A DNA stretch of 64,000 nucleotides from JBMHDW01 sp049889175 (lineage in GTDB: Bacteria > Pseudomonadota > Gammaproteobacteria > Comchoanobacterales > Comchoanobacteraceae). Positions 52,488-61,160 of the stretch are shown here, one piece after another (within the stretch, counting starts at the first letter, position 1; each line of letters begins with the position of its first letter). The DNA is taken from assembly GCA_049889175.1 (NCBI GenBank), contig JBMHDW010000011.1:124001-188000 (forward strand), in the 5' to 3' direction. The notes beneath the pieces were generated by a model that saw nothing but the letters and a program-made list of their open reading frames with translations, was not told the DNA's origin and did not search any database. A program made the position numbers and the translations under genes.

Positions 52488-53714
52488 ATGTGGATTAATG
52501 GACAAATAGCTTGGCGTTACTTTTGGCGAACATCACAAAGTGGATTTGTGACGTTAACGATTCGGTTTGCTATGATTGGTATACTGCTTGGTGTTGCAGT
52601 ACTCATTGCCGTTTCTTCTATTATGAATGGCTTTGATTATGATGTTCGAACTCGATTGTTTGATGTGACACAACACATAACCATCGTCTCTAAAGACAAA
52701 AATGATCAAGGCTGGTTACAGGATCAAGTGCAATTATCAGATATCGATCATGTGACCGAGGTTGGTCCCTTTATCCAAGGTCATGGTTTATTTTCTCAGG
52801 GCAATTATTACCACCCTTTGATTATAAAGGGTGTAATGCAGCATGCTGGCCAAGAGCCCTTTATTCACCAGTGGCTTGACCGTCCTAATGATCAAGATAA
52901 AAATATTAAAGCGTTAATTAATCAAGTGATGTTTGATCAGTTTGATTTAAAACTTCATGACAGCATCGTTATTTATCTACCAAGACATAAAACAAGTTTC
53001 TTCGGTATGACACCTCAACGCAAAAGCATTGTGGTTGATCAAGTTTTTGATAATACGCTTCCATTCCTTGACAAGCACTTTATTTATGTCTCCATGGATG
53101 ATGCTCGTCAGTTGTTCCAGCTCAAGGGCATCACAGGCATGAACATTATGATTGATGACCCGATGCGAGTTGAGGTGATTGCCAAAAAAATTGAAGATCA
53201 ATTTGGTAGTCGATATAATGTTCAGCCCTGGACAGAGCGCTTTACAAGCCTTTTTGACTCACTTAAATTACAAAAGAACATGATGTTGCTGGTTTTCTCT
53301 CTTATTATTATGATTGCTAGTTTTAATTTAGTGTCGGGACTTGTCATGATTACCAACCAAAAAAGAATAGAGACTGCTGTACTCAGAACGATGGGCTGTA
53401 CTCGAAGAAATATTTTCACGATTTATCTTTTACTAGGACTTTTTCTCGCAACCGTAGGTATTATCTTAGGCATTGGATTAGGCTTATTATTAAGTCATTA
53501 TGCAACAGAAATAACTCAATGGATCGAATCATTGCTGGGTATTCAGGTGGTCACCGCTAGTGTCTTTATGATTGATTATTTACCGACACGTATTATTTGG
53601 AGTGACGTTGCTGTTATATCAGGTTTTGCTTGGCTTATTGCTTTGCTGTCAGTTCTATATCCAGCATGGTCAGCATCACGAATTGCACCTGCAGAGGTAC
53701 TGAGATATGAATAA
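52488..53714 (+). CDS. Lipoprotein-releasing ABC permease, LolC/LolE/LolF type
   Basis: A 408-residue inner-membrane permease that with LolD extracts lipoproteins for passage to the outer membrane. An N-terminal helix (about 22-45) is followed by a large periplasmic domain and three C-terminal helices of the FtsX type, with METAVLRTMG-like sequence (IETAVLRTMGCTRR) in the coupling region and a final PAWSASRIAPAEVLRYE. I use the ATG at 52488; a longer frame would start inside tRNA-Leu. Only one permease accompanies lolD here, so it may be a LolF-type homodimer, unless a second gene is elsewhere. Confidence 0.88.
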   Translation: MWINGQIAWRYFWRTSQSGFVTLTIRFAMIGILLGVAVLIAVSSIMNGFDYDVRTRLFDVTQHITIVSKDKNDQGWLQDQVQLSDIDHVTEVGPFIQGHGLFSQGNYYHPLIIKGVMQHAGQEPFIHQWLDRPNDQDKNIKALINQVMFDQFDLKLHDSIVIYLPRHKTSFFGMTPQRKSIVVDQVFDNTLPFLDKHFIYVSMDDARQLFQLKGITGMNIMIDDPMRVEVIAKKIEDQFGSRYNVQPWTERFTSLFDSLKLQKNMMLLVFSLIIMIASFNLVSGLVMITNQKRIETAVLRTMGCTRRNIFTIYLLLGLFLATVGIILGIGLGLLLSHYATEITQWIESLLGIQVVTASVFMIDYLPTRIIWSDVAVISGFAWLIALLSVLYPAWSASRIAPAEVLRYE

Positions 53715-54384
53715 TGCCGTTATCTCTTTAGAAAATGTTTCTGTTGTATTTGATAATCATCCACCAGTACTTGATCAAGTCGATTTGAATATTCTTGATG
53801 GTGAACATACACTTATTAAAGGTGCTTCAGGTTCAGGTAAAACCACTTTATTACACATCATGGCTGGCTTGTCTCGTTCGTTTCAAGGACGGGCATTACT
53901 GCTTGATAATGATGTTCATAACACATCTGATGCTATGATGGCGCGCATTAGGCGAGAAGAAATTGGGTTTGTGTATCAGTTTCATCATCTGATGACCGAG
54001 TTTAATGTGATTGAAAATGTTATGATGCCACTCTGTTTAAATGGTGTGAGTCATTTTGAGGCCAGACAACATGCTCGAGAGTTACTTAATGAGGTTGGCT
54101 TATCGAGTAATCTATATCAACAGCATGTTAGGTCGCTTTCAGGTGGAGAGCGCCAAAGAGTCGCTCTTGCCAGGGCTGTAATTCATCAGCCATCAGTGGT
54201 TTTTGCGGACGAACCTACAGGATGTTTGGATGCTTATTCATCTCAACAGATGCTGGATGCATTATTTGCACTACAAAATAAACATAAAATTACATTTGTT
54301 GTGGTATCTCATGATGCTTCGTTAGGAAAATATTTTAAACATCATATTCATTTGCAAAGTGGTAAAATAAAAAAAATCAAATAA
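53707..54384 (+). CDS. lolD: Lipoprotein-releasing system ATPase LolD
   Basis: A 225-residue ABC ATPase of the MacB/LolD group. The Walker A is GASGSGKTT, the Q-loop region has FVYQFHHLMTEFNVIENVMMP, which is typical of LolD, the signature is LSGGERQRVALARA and the Walker B VVFADEPTGCLD. It overlaps the permease by 8 bp. Confidence 0.95.
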   Translation: MNNAVISLENVSVVFDNHPPVLDQVDLNILDGEHTLIKGASGSGKTTLLHIMAGLSRSFQGRALLLDNDVHNTSDAMMARIRREEIGFVYQFHHLMTEFNVIENVMMPLCLNGVSHFEARQHARELLNEVGLSSNLYQQHVRSLSGGERQRVALARAVIHQPSVVFADEPTGCLDAYSSQQMLDALFALQNKHKITFVVVSHDASLGKYFKHHIHLQSGKIKKIK

Positions 54385-54438
54385 AACAACACAATTGAAA
54401 AATATAGCCTATAATCTGTTGTGGATAATGAGGTGATT

Positions 54439-56700
54439 ATGGCAAATCGTAGTGGTGATGAAAAAAATCAAAAAATTGAAGAAAAAAAGTTAAAATATCA
54501 GAAAGAATTTTCTAATTTGAGCAATTATGTTTTTGTACCAAAAAAAATGGCCTTTGGTAATCCAATGGTGGAAGACACTATTCTATATGAGATAAAAGAC
54601 AGGCAAAACAAAGAAGTCATTATTACATTCTTTGAGGAAGATGAAGAGCATATTATAAAGGATGTATTTATTCATGACCTATCTACTCGAGAATTTCCAG
54701 GTGAACACTATGACTATGTTGATACTAAAATTTATTTTGAACGTTTTAATACAATGTTTAAAACTTATTTCGGTACTTATTATTATCGTAATTTTTATAA
54801 AAGCTTTATAAAAGTTGTTAAAGCAATAAAACTTGAAAAATTTAGAAGTTTATTATCTTCAGAAAAGGTTAGTGCTGAAGATTTGTCGGCGTTTCTTTAT
54901 GAATTTCAGGATGATGACCTTGAGGAATACTTTGAAGGCATGCTACCTAAAGAAAACTTAAACAATACCATTCAGCTGATAAATGATTTTAAAAAATATT
55001 TTGATACGAACAATTCTGAATACCTTGAGTATTCAGAGAAATTTGAAAAAATTTATAGCAAGATGATGTTAAAATTAAAGAGTGATATGCTTTCAATTAA
55101 TGATTCAGAAAACTCTGATAACATGATTAAGTTGCTAGATGCTGAAATTTATATGAACCCTATATCTACTAATGTTTTGAAATCTACTTTATTAGTGTCT
55201 AATGATGATGCAAATCAATTATTTCTGCAATATGAAGGGCATATTTTTGATGGTGAAATGAATGGCAATAAATTAAAATTATTTAATCGTTTTATTAAAA
55301 GTATTTCTCCAGACCTTATAGGTAGTAAAATAAATAAGATATTACCAAAGTTAAATGGATTTATCTCTTCTGGTTCTATAAATGTTGAAAAGTTAAATTT
55401 TTACAAAAGTATGATGAAAAACCTTAGTTCTGAGGTGGTGTATGATGTTACAATACCCGTAAAAAAGAACATTCTGAATCAAATAAAAGGGGCCAGATCA
55501 AAAGACAAAGTGGATGATGGTTTGATTGACATACTTTTTGATAAGATGGAATCTTTAGAACTTGAAGAGCTAAGGTTTGAAGTTTTTAAACAATACCAAC
55601 ATCAAATCATGAAATTTATAATCCAGAAACTTGAAAAAAATGATCCAACATATTTTAATAAATTGTCTAATTTGCCAGTTACATTAAGTCACTTCAATGG
55701 ATTAGTGACTCAGTTGGGATCATTAAACAGTGGTCTGACTACTCATCATTCTGACATAATCAGCACCTATCAAGAATTCCGAGAGAAGCTATCAAATCAA
55801 TTTTGTGATAATATGATAAGCAAAAAAGGTTTCACAGCAAACAATAGTGCTAAGGCTGTCATCAATGATATGAATTTAACCCAAGTAATGGAGCTACAAG
55901 AGAAGTTGTTGGTAAAAGAAGATATAAGCATAAGTATAAAGAAATTGATAGATAAAAGGGTTAATAATTTTAATAGTGAAGCTCAGACTTTTGCTAATGG
56001 TTTACAAAATGGTGGGAATTATTCATTATCACTAGAAGACCCTGTATTTCTCGCTAGTGTTGTGGAAAAAGTCTACAGTAATAGTAATTTAGCGACAGCT
56101 TTTAAAGGTCAAACAAATAGTTTCATTTCGCAAATAGGAAGTGATTTTAGATCTGAACAAACTGCGATAAAAAAATTGGCATTACTTAAGTGTTATATCG
56201 GTATTAGAAAATCATTTGATAACTCTTCAAATCGTGGAATAACATTAGATGGTATTTTAAATGTATCCATTTCGTTAGAAGCGCAAAAGAAAATATATTT
56301 CAGTGGTTTGCAAGGCATAATGGAGGACCAAGGATTCTCAGATCTTCTGATTGATTATTTGGTGGATGAAGATGATATCGTAGAAAAATTGGCTGCTAAA
56401 TTAAAGCAAACTAATAGTGATCAAGAAACAAATGACCCTAAAAATATGAATCAGATAGAAGAAGAAATCGGTGATAAAAATCAAGATAAAAATGCTACTA
56501 AAAAATTTTTTCAAAAATTAATTTATTTTATAATTAAAGGCTTAAATAGTAGATTTAAAAAAATAGCTAAGCAACTTAAAAAATTTCGTAGAAGTAAGTC
56601 GTCATATTCAAAAGCGGTTAAAGCTAAATTTGAAGGTGTTATTAGTCCTGAGATAAAAGCATCTAAGCAAACTCCTGGTCCTAGAAAATCTCAAAAATGA
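54439..56700 (+). CDS. Large unrecognised AT-rich protein
   Basis: I do not recognise this 753-residue protein. It is dominated by Lys, Asn, Ser, Asp, Ile and Phe, is predicted mostly helical, and has no signal peptide. The last 90 residues are strongly basic (FFQKLIYFIIKGLNSRFKKI onward) and follow an acidic, Asn/Asp/Gln-rich linker. Its composition is more AT-rich than its neighbours, which suggests fast evolution or acquisition. I start at the ATG at 54439, preceded by GAGGTG; a GTG at 54421 is also in frame. A TATAAT at 54410-54415 would place transcription start at about 54422. It lies between lolD and dapA in the same direction. A host-directed protein is possible but unproved. Confidence 0.82.
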   Translation: MANRSGDEKNQKIEEKKLKYQKEFSNLSNYVFVPKKMAFGNPMVEDTILYEIKDRQNKEVIITFFEEDEEHIIKDVFIHDLSTREFPGEHYDYVDTKIYFERFNTMFKTYFGTYYYRNFYKSFIKVVKAIKLEKFRSLLSSEKVSAEDLSAFLYEFQDDDLEEYFEGMLPKENLNNTIQLINDFKKYFDTNNSEYLEYSEKFEKIYSKMMLKLKSDMLSINDSENSDNMIKLLDAEIYMNPISTNVLKSTLLVSNDDANQLFLQYEGHIFDGEMNGNKLKLFNRFIKSISPDLIGSKINKILPKLNGFISSGSINVEKLNFYKSMMKNLSSEVVYDVTIPVKKNILNQIKGARSKDKVDDGLIDILFDKMESLELEELRFEVFKQYQHQIMKFIIQKLEKNDPTYFNKLSNLPVTLSHFNGLVTQLGSLNSGLTTHHSDIISTYQEFREKLSNQFCDNMISKKGFTANNSAKAVINDMNLTQVMELQEKLLVKEDISISIKKLIDKRVNNFNSEAQTFANGLQNGGNYSLSLEDPVFLASVVEKVYSNSNLATAFKGQTNSFISQIGSDFRSEQTAIKKLALLKCYIGIRKSFDNSSNRGITLDGILNVSISLEAQKKIYFSGLQGIMEDQGFSDLLIDYLVDEDDIVEKLAAKLKQTNSDQETNDPKNMNQIEEEIGDKNQDKNATKKFFQKLIYFIIKGLNSRFKKIAKQLKKFRRSKSSYSKAVKAKFEGVISPEIKASKQTPGPRKSQK

Positions 56701-56759
56701 ATCATAGACAAAACCATAAAGAGTAGGTAGCCTAAGATAAATATTAAGAGATACAGATT

Positions 56760-57614
56760 ATGATGGGATCATTTGTTGCTTTAATCACGCCTTTCCTGAA
56801 TGATGGTCAGGTGGACTATAATGCTTTAAAACGTTTGGTTGCTTGGCATATTGAAGAGGGAACACATGGTTTTGTGATTCTAGGAACAACTGCAGAAAGT
56901 CCGACACTATCTGATAACGAGCGTACTCAAATCATCAAAACAGTTATTGCTGAGAGTAGTATTCCTGTTTGGGTGGGTGTGGGAACTCATGCAACACAAC
57001 AAAGTATTCAATATGCCAAAGAAGCTGAAGTATTGGGTGCAGATGGCGTGATGGCAGTTTGCCCATATTATAATAAGCCAACGCAAGAAGGTCTGTATTT
57101 ACACTTTAAATCTATTCATGATGCAATCACAATTCCACTTATGTTATATAATGTGCCAGGCCGGACAGTGGTTGACTTGTCGTTTAATACAATTGAAAAA
57201 CTTCATATGTTGCCACGTGTTGTTGCACTCAAAGATGCAACAGGCGATTTGCATCGCTTACAAGATTACAGGCGATTAACACAACTTTCTATTTTAAGTG
57301 GTGATGATGGTACGACCGGTGAGTTCTTAATTCAAGGTGGTCATGGTATGGTTTCAGTGACTGCCAATATCATGCCTAAACATTGTTCAAGATTATTTCA
57401 AGCAGCGGCTTTAGGTCAATTTGATCAGGTTGTTTCAATCCAACAAGATCTTGAACAGCTTAACCAGTTTTTATTTATTGAAAGTAATCCTATTCCTGTA
57501 AAATGGTTAATGGCTGAAATGGGACTTATTGGTCATCATGTGAGGTTGCCATTAACATCATTAGCTGAACAATATCATCAGCAAGCTAAGAATTTACTCA
57601 ATACTTATGCGTAA
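56760..57614 (+). CDS. dapA: 4-hydroxy-tetrahydrodipicolinate synthase
   Basis: A 284-residue aldolase that condenses pyruvate with aspartate semialdehyde, the first committed step to diaminopimelate. The Schiff-base lysine lies in VVALKDATGD, the catalytic tyrosine in YNVPGRT and the TT pair in LGTTAESPTL. The ATG at 56760 or 56763 could start it. Its end overlaps bolA by 21 bp on the opposite strand. dapE is at 21.6 kb. Confidence 0.95.
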   Translation: MMGSFVALITPFLNDGQVDYNALKRLVAWHIEEGTHGFVILGTTAESPTLSDNERTQIIKTVIAESSIPVWVGVGTHATQQSIQYAKEAEVLGADGVMAVCPYYNKPTQEGLYLHFKSIHDAITIPLMLYNVPGRTVVDLSFNTIEKLHMLPRVVALKDATGDLHRLQDYRRLTQLSILSGDDGTTGEFLIQGGHGMVSVTANIMPKHCSRLFQAAALGQFDQVVSIQQDLEQLNQFLFIESNPIPVKWLMAEMGLIGHHVRLPLTSLAEQYHQQAKNLLNTYA

Positions 57615-57863
57615 TGAGTGGATCCACGGTTGAACAGGTTTAATGAGCTGATAAATCGCTCGATGTCTCTCAATTCTGGAATTGAGGGCATTAAGCTGAT
57701 CGCTTGAAATTAATAGGTGGTAATGAAACGTTCCTGGGGTGTGTCCAGCATGCTTTAAATGCTTGTGTGTTTCGTCTTGTACTTCTAATCGACTGGGTTC
57801 TAGCGATGATAAAAGGCTAGTAATGCGCTGAGAAATATCATCACTGGTTGGGTTTGATAACAT
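57594..57863 (-). CDS. BolA-family protein
   Basis: An 89-residue BolA-like protein. Its features are LEVQDETHKHLKHAG, FHYHLLISSD and ERHRAIYQLI, with the C-terminal IHSLRISI. The histidine that follows the strand (HTPGTFHYH) fits the BolA group that binds [2Fe-2S] clusters with monothiol glutaredoxins. I use the ATG at 57863 because GAGG lies in front of it. It follows yciB, a pairing found in Pseudomonas and relatives. Confidence 0.88.
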   Translation of the reverse strand: MLSNPTSDDISQRITSLLSSLEPSRLEVQDETHKHLKHAGHTPGTFHYHLLISSDQLNALNSRIERHRAIYQLIKPVQPWIHSLRISIE

Positions 57864-58419
57864 CACTTTCCTCAATATGTCTAGATAAGTAAATGGCCAA
57901 GAAAATCACAAAAACAAAACTTAATGCAAGGCTACCAAAAACTTTAAAATTAACCCAAGTTTCGACGGTACATAATTTAAGTACAGCAGCATTAGCAACA
58001 GCCATTAACACAAAAAACCATGCGTTCATTATGTCAACTACGCGCCACTTTTCAGGTGATAGTTTGATGTTATCAGCCATCATATGTGCCATAAGACTTT
58101 TGTTTTTTAAAGCGGCATTGATGAAAATGAAGGCTGCCATGCCAGCAAACAAGACAGTTGGCTTCCACTGATAAATAGCCCCATTTTGGAAAGCAACAGC
58201 TGCTACAGCAAAAACACCTACCATGAGCACAAAAATAGTCTCAACTTTATCTATTTTACGATGAAAGTACCAATTAATGCAGTAGATTAAAGTGGCACAT
58301 CCAGCCATTGCGCATGCGGCATAAATAAGACGAGTTTCTGAACTTGGTATCCAATATTGGCCAAGAAAGAAAGTCAAAAAGAATGCAACTAATGGTAATA
58401 CCTTAGTACTAAGTTTCAT
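57841..58419 (-). CDS. yciB: YciB/IspZ inner-membrane septation protein
   Basis: A 192-residue protein with five or six membrane helices. The segments PLVAFFLTFFLGQYWIP and WRVVDIMNAWFFVLMAVAN and the final INFKVFG-type WVNFKVFGSLAL are characteristic. YciB is linked to cell-envelope synthesis and division; its molecular role is unsettled. The ATG at 58419 has TTGGAG upstream. The end overlaps bolA by 23 bp. Confidence 0.92.
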   Translation of the reverse strand: MKLSTKVLPLVAFFLTFFLGQYWIPSSETRLIYAACAMAGCATLIYCINWYFHRKIDKVETIFVLMVGVFAVAAVAFQNGAIYQWKPTVLFAGMAAFIFINAALKNKSLMAHMMADNIKLSPEKWRVVDIMNAWFFVLMAVANAAVLKLCTVETWVNFKVFGSLALSFVFVIFLAIYLSRHIEESDVIKPNQ

Positions 58420-58549
58420 ACAATACTCCAACTGTTTTAATCATCATAAACTGATGACGTTCTATTAGCAATAAATAGATGGTGCGTTACTATAATGACA
58501 TTTTGAGTGAATAAAATAATTAATCGTCCTAACTTCAGCAAGATTGTGC

Positions 58550-58555
58550 TATAAC
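58550..58555 (+). promoter_or_regulatory. Extended -10 element before the YciO-like gene
   Basis: TGTGCTATAAC places a TATAAC hexamer after a TGn extension. Transcription starting near 58562 would leave a 15-nt leader with GAAGGGGG before the ATG at 58577. No good -35 is seen. Confidence 0.35.
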
Positions 58556-58576
58556 AAGATCATGTTGAAGGGGGTG

Positions 58577-59050
58577 ATGATGATACGCTATGACCATGTC
58601 GATCATGTGTCTTACAAAACAATTGATGCCATACAAAATGTCATGGCTCAAGGGGGTTCTATAGGCCTTCAATGTTTGGATCATATTTTTGCGATCTACC
58701 CATGGCCCAAAAAATCTCAAATACACCAGGTTATGTTGATCAGTCAACAAAGCGATTTACTCAATATTCATTCGCCTGATCGCGCCTTATTTAAAAAGTT
58801 GCATCAGCATCGAAATGATTGTTTTTCAATGTCATTGAAGCCTTTACCTAAATGGTCAAAGAAACATCATTGGCCTCATCATAAAGATATTGATGTTATC
58901 TATTGGCCTGTGGCTTTTGCTAGAGAGATTACCTCATTCGGCTCTATGGTCATTGAAAAGGTAGACGAAAGAGGTAATCACCCCTTGATTGTTGTTGATG
59001 AAGGCTTTAGTATGATCAATCATATAGAACAACTTATGATAGATGACTGA
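58577..59050 (+). CDS. Unassigned protein, possibly a degenerate YciO/YrdC-family member
   Basis: A 157-residue protein directly upstream of rluB. It resembles YciO at low level: AIQNVMAQGGSIGLQ compares with AVEIVRKGGVIVYP, ALFKKLHQHRNDCFSMSLK with the F..L......YTFILK segment, and LIVVDEGF with the final VVREGVG. The KxR substrate motif and other RNA-related residues are not convincing, and the protein is about 50 residues short. In E. coli yciO is near rluB, which favours the idea. The assignment remains tentative. The ATG follows GAAGGGGG. It overlaps rluB by 8 bp. Confidence 0.7.
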   Translation: MMIRYDHVDHVSYKTIDAIQNVMAQGGSIGLQCLDHIFAIYPWPKKSQIHQVMLISQQSDLLNIHSPDRALFKKLHQHRNDCFSMSLKPLPKWSKKHHWPHHKDIDVIYWPVAFAREITSFGSMVIEKVDERGNHPLIVVDEGFSMINHIEQLMIDD

Positions 59051-59771
59051 TACAATACGCATACAAACATTAATGGCACAAAGCGGTGTTGGTTCTCGGC
59101 GTCAATGTGATCGTTGGGTGGCTGAAGGCAAAGTTACTGTAAACGGACAAAAAGCTAAAATTGGTCAGATGGTTTCTCGGCAAGACGATATTCGCCTGGC
59201 TGGAAAGTTGATTGCTCGTGGTGCTACTGAGACACGCTTGCTGCTGTTGAATAAACCTTCTGGTTACGTTTGTTCTAAAGTTGCTGAAGGCGATATGCCT
59301 AGTGTCTACCAACTGTTGCCTCATGTTAAATCAGGGCGATGGTGTTTGGTTGGGCGTTTAGATGCAACCACAACAGGCCTGCTTTTGGTCACTAATTCCG
59401 GGTCATTTGCCCAGCAACTTACCCATCCAAGTAACGACTTTGTGAGAACTTATAGGGTTCGTATCTTTGGTAAGCCTCCTCAAGGTTGGTTAAAACAGCT
59501 TAAAGAAGGCACGATGATAGATGGTGAAAAAATCATTTGTCAGGATGCCAAGTGGATGGAAAAGCGCTCAGAGGGTCATAACCAATGGGTGATGATTAAA
59601 ATACATGTTGGCCGACAACATATTATCAAAAAAATATGTGACGCCTATGGTTTAACCGTAACTCGCTTGATTAGAACGGGCTTTGGTCGACTTTTATTGC
59701 CAAAACCATTATCTGTTGGCTCATGGGTAGAACTTGATGTTAAAGCATTTAAAGAAGCACATAGTATCTAA
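59043..59771 (+). CDS. rluB: 23S rRNA pseudouridine synthase RluB
   Basis: A 242-residue RsuA/RluB-family enzyme; RluB modifies position 2605 of 23S rRNA in E. coli. The S4 domain (1-60) has MAQSGVGSRRQCDRWVAEGKV. The catalytic aspartate is in GRLDATTTGLLL, and GRQHIIKKICDAYG and RLIRTGFGRL follow. RluE or RsuA are alternatives within the same family; position favours RluB. The end overlaps the TPR gene by 35 bp. Confidence 0.9.
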   Translation: MTDTIRIQTLMAQSGVGSRRQCDRWVAEGKVTVNGQKAKIGQMVSRQDDIRLAGKLIARGATETRLLLLNKPSGYVCSKVAEGDMPSVYQLLPHVKSGRWCLVGRLDATTTGLLLVTNSGSFAQQLTHPSNDFVRTYRVRIFGKPPQGWLKQLKEGTMIDGEKIICQDAKWMEKRSEGHNQWVMIKIHVGRQHIIKKICDAYGLTVTRLIRTGFGRLLLPKPLSVGSWVELDVKAFKEAHSI

Positions 59772-60345
59772 TCGATGGCTGCTTATCGCATTTATACTTG
59801 CGGTTCCTGTTTATTGTTTTTTAGGCGAAGCACTTCATGTGTGGCGACAAGATTTTATTTCATCAGCGTGGGTAAAGCGTTTAGATCAGCATCAAGATGA
59901 CCCTCAAGCATTTTTAGAAGATGTCAATGCGCTCATGATTGAGCGACCTCATGTTCAAGGGCTTGCTACAATGATGTGTCGACAGTTTATGTCAATTGGT
60001 GCTTACAGCCAGGCTCAATCATGTTACTTGAAACTCTGGCAACAAGATGGTGATGCTAGGGCTTTAAAAAATATGGGGCTGGCATATCTTTCTGCGGGTG
60101 AGCCAATTCCTCATTCATTAAAAAAGCCATTAACTCAAGCGCTAAAAAAATCGCCTAAGGATGTTGAATTATTATACCTACTAATGTGCTTACACTACGA
60201 TTTAGGTCAGTGGCAAAATGTTCATCTATTATCACAAGCCTTAATTCACTTATTGTCATCCGATCATCCTATCTTTCCACGGGTGATTGAGATGCAATTT
60301 GCTGCGAAAAACGCATTACAACAGCCTCAAGCTTTGATACCATAG
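59737..60345 (+). CDS. Membrane-anchored TPR protein next to ccm genes, CcmI-like
   Basis: A 202-residue protein with one membrane segment near the N-terminus (about 14-35) and TPR-like helices after it (ALKNMGLAYLSAGEPIPHS, DVELLYLLMCLHYDLGQW). CcmI, the apocytochrome chaperone of the ccm system, has two N-terminal helices and a periplasmic TPR domain and is usually the last ccm gene. This protein could be a short CcmI counterpart, but it lies in front of ccmC. The ATG at 59737 is inside the end of rluB. Confidence 0.7.
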   Translation: MLKHLKKHIVSNRWLLIAFILAVPVYCFLGEALHVWRQDFISSAWVKRLDQHQDDPQAFLEDVNALMIERPHVQGLATMMCRQFMSIGAYSQAQSCYLKLWQQDGDARALKNMGLAYLSAGEPIPHSLKKPLTQALKKSPKDVELLYLLMCLHYDLGQWQNVHLLSQALIHLLSSDHPIFPRVIEMQFAAKNALQQPQALIP

Positions 60346-60349
60346 TTCC

Positions 60350-61072
60350 ATGAAATGGTTGTATCAACAATTAAGTTTGCCAGTTTTGATTCCAAGACTT
60401 AATGTTTTGTGGCCTTGGTTACTGGCTGTGTCTTTGGGTTTGCTATGTTGGGCTCTTGTACTGATTGTTCAAGCTCCCTCTGATGTGCAGCAAGGTGAGG
60501 TGTATCGTATTATCTATGCACATGTTCCTATGGCAATGTTAGCCATGAGTTTTTATCTTTGTATTGGAATATGCTCGCTGCTGTATTTGATCTTTCGTTT
60601 TAAATTATGTGATTTAGTGGCTTACTCACTTGCGCCGATAGGATTGGTATTTTCTGTTGGTACTTTGCTTACAGGAATGATTTGGGGGAGACCTACATGG
60701 GGAACCTGGTGGTTATGGGATGCACGCCTGACATCAGCATTTATTCTGATGCTTTTGTATGTTGGTTATGTTGGTATACGATATCAATTAAAAGATGCCA
60801 AACAAAGTGCCTATATTGGTGGGATTTTAGGTATGATTGGCTTAATTAATTTACCCATCATTCATTACTCTGTTCAATGGTGGTTTACTTTGCATCAAGG
60901 TTCAACGATTCTAAGTCATAAAATGCACCCGGACATGTTGTATCCTTTTTGGGTGTCATTTGGGTTTTGGAGTATCTATTCAACTGCCATGCTATTAAAG
61001 CGAATGACATTGGTTTATGCGGCTAAAAAGAAACTTAAAAGTGTTTATGAACAAGCATTGAGGAGCCATTAA
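60350..61072 (+). CDS. ccmC: Heme exporter protein CcmC
   Basis: A 240-residue inner-membrane protein with six helices that hands heme to CcmE. The tryptophan-rich WWD motif is visible as GRPTWGTWWLWDARLTS, and the two conserved heme-ligand histidines lie in YAHVPMAM and in ILSHKMHPDM. The ccmA and ccmB genes that usually precede it are not upstream here. Confidence 0.95.
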   Translation: MKWLYQQLSLPVLIPRLNVLWPWLLAVSLGLLCWALVLIVQAPSDVQQGEVYRIIYAHVPMAMLAMSFYLCIGICSLLYLIFRFKLCDLVAYSLAPIGLVFSVGTLLTGMIWGRPTWGTWWLWDARLTSAFILMLLYVGYVGIRYQLKDAKQSAYIGGILGMIGLINLPIIHYSVQWWFTLHQGSTILSHKMHPDMLYPFWVSFGFWSIYSTAMLLKRMTLVYAAKKKLKSVYEQALRSH

Positions 61073-61073
61073 A

Positions 61074-61160
61074 ATGAATGTGGTTTTATTTCTCATGTTG
61101 GCAAGCTTGGTGTCGTTGGGGGCCATAGTCGCTCTTTGGGTGATTGGGGGGCGTGTATGA
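61074..61160 (+). CDS. ccmD: CcmD, small heme-exporter subunit
   Basis: A 28-residue single-pass membrane peptide (MNVVLFLMLASLVSLGAIVA then LWVIGGRV). Its place between ccmC and ccmE and its hydrophobic character fit CcmD, though it is shorter than most (about 50-70 residues) and lacks the usual charged tail. The stop overlaps the ccmE start by ATGA. It follows ccmC by one base. Confidence 0.75.
   Translation: MNVVLFLMLASLVSLGAIVALWVIGGRV

Noticed and set aside
52238..52505. Open frames of 60-117 codons across the tRNA cluster on both strands
   Set aside because: They are created by tRNA-Gly, tRNA-Cys and tRNA-Leu sequences, which are unmistakable.
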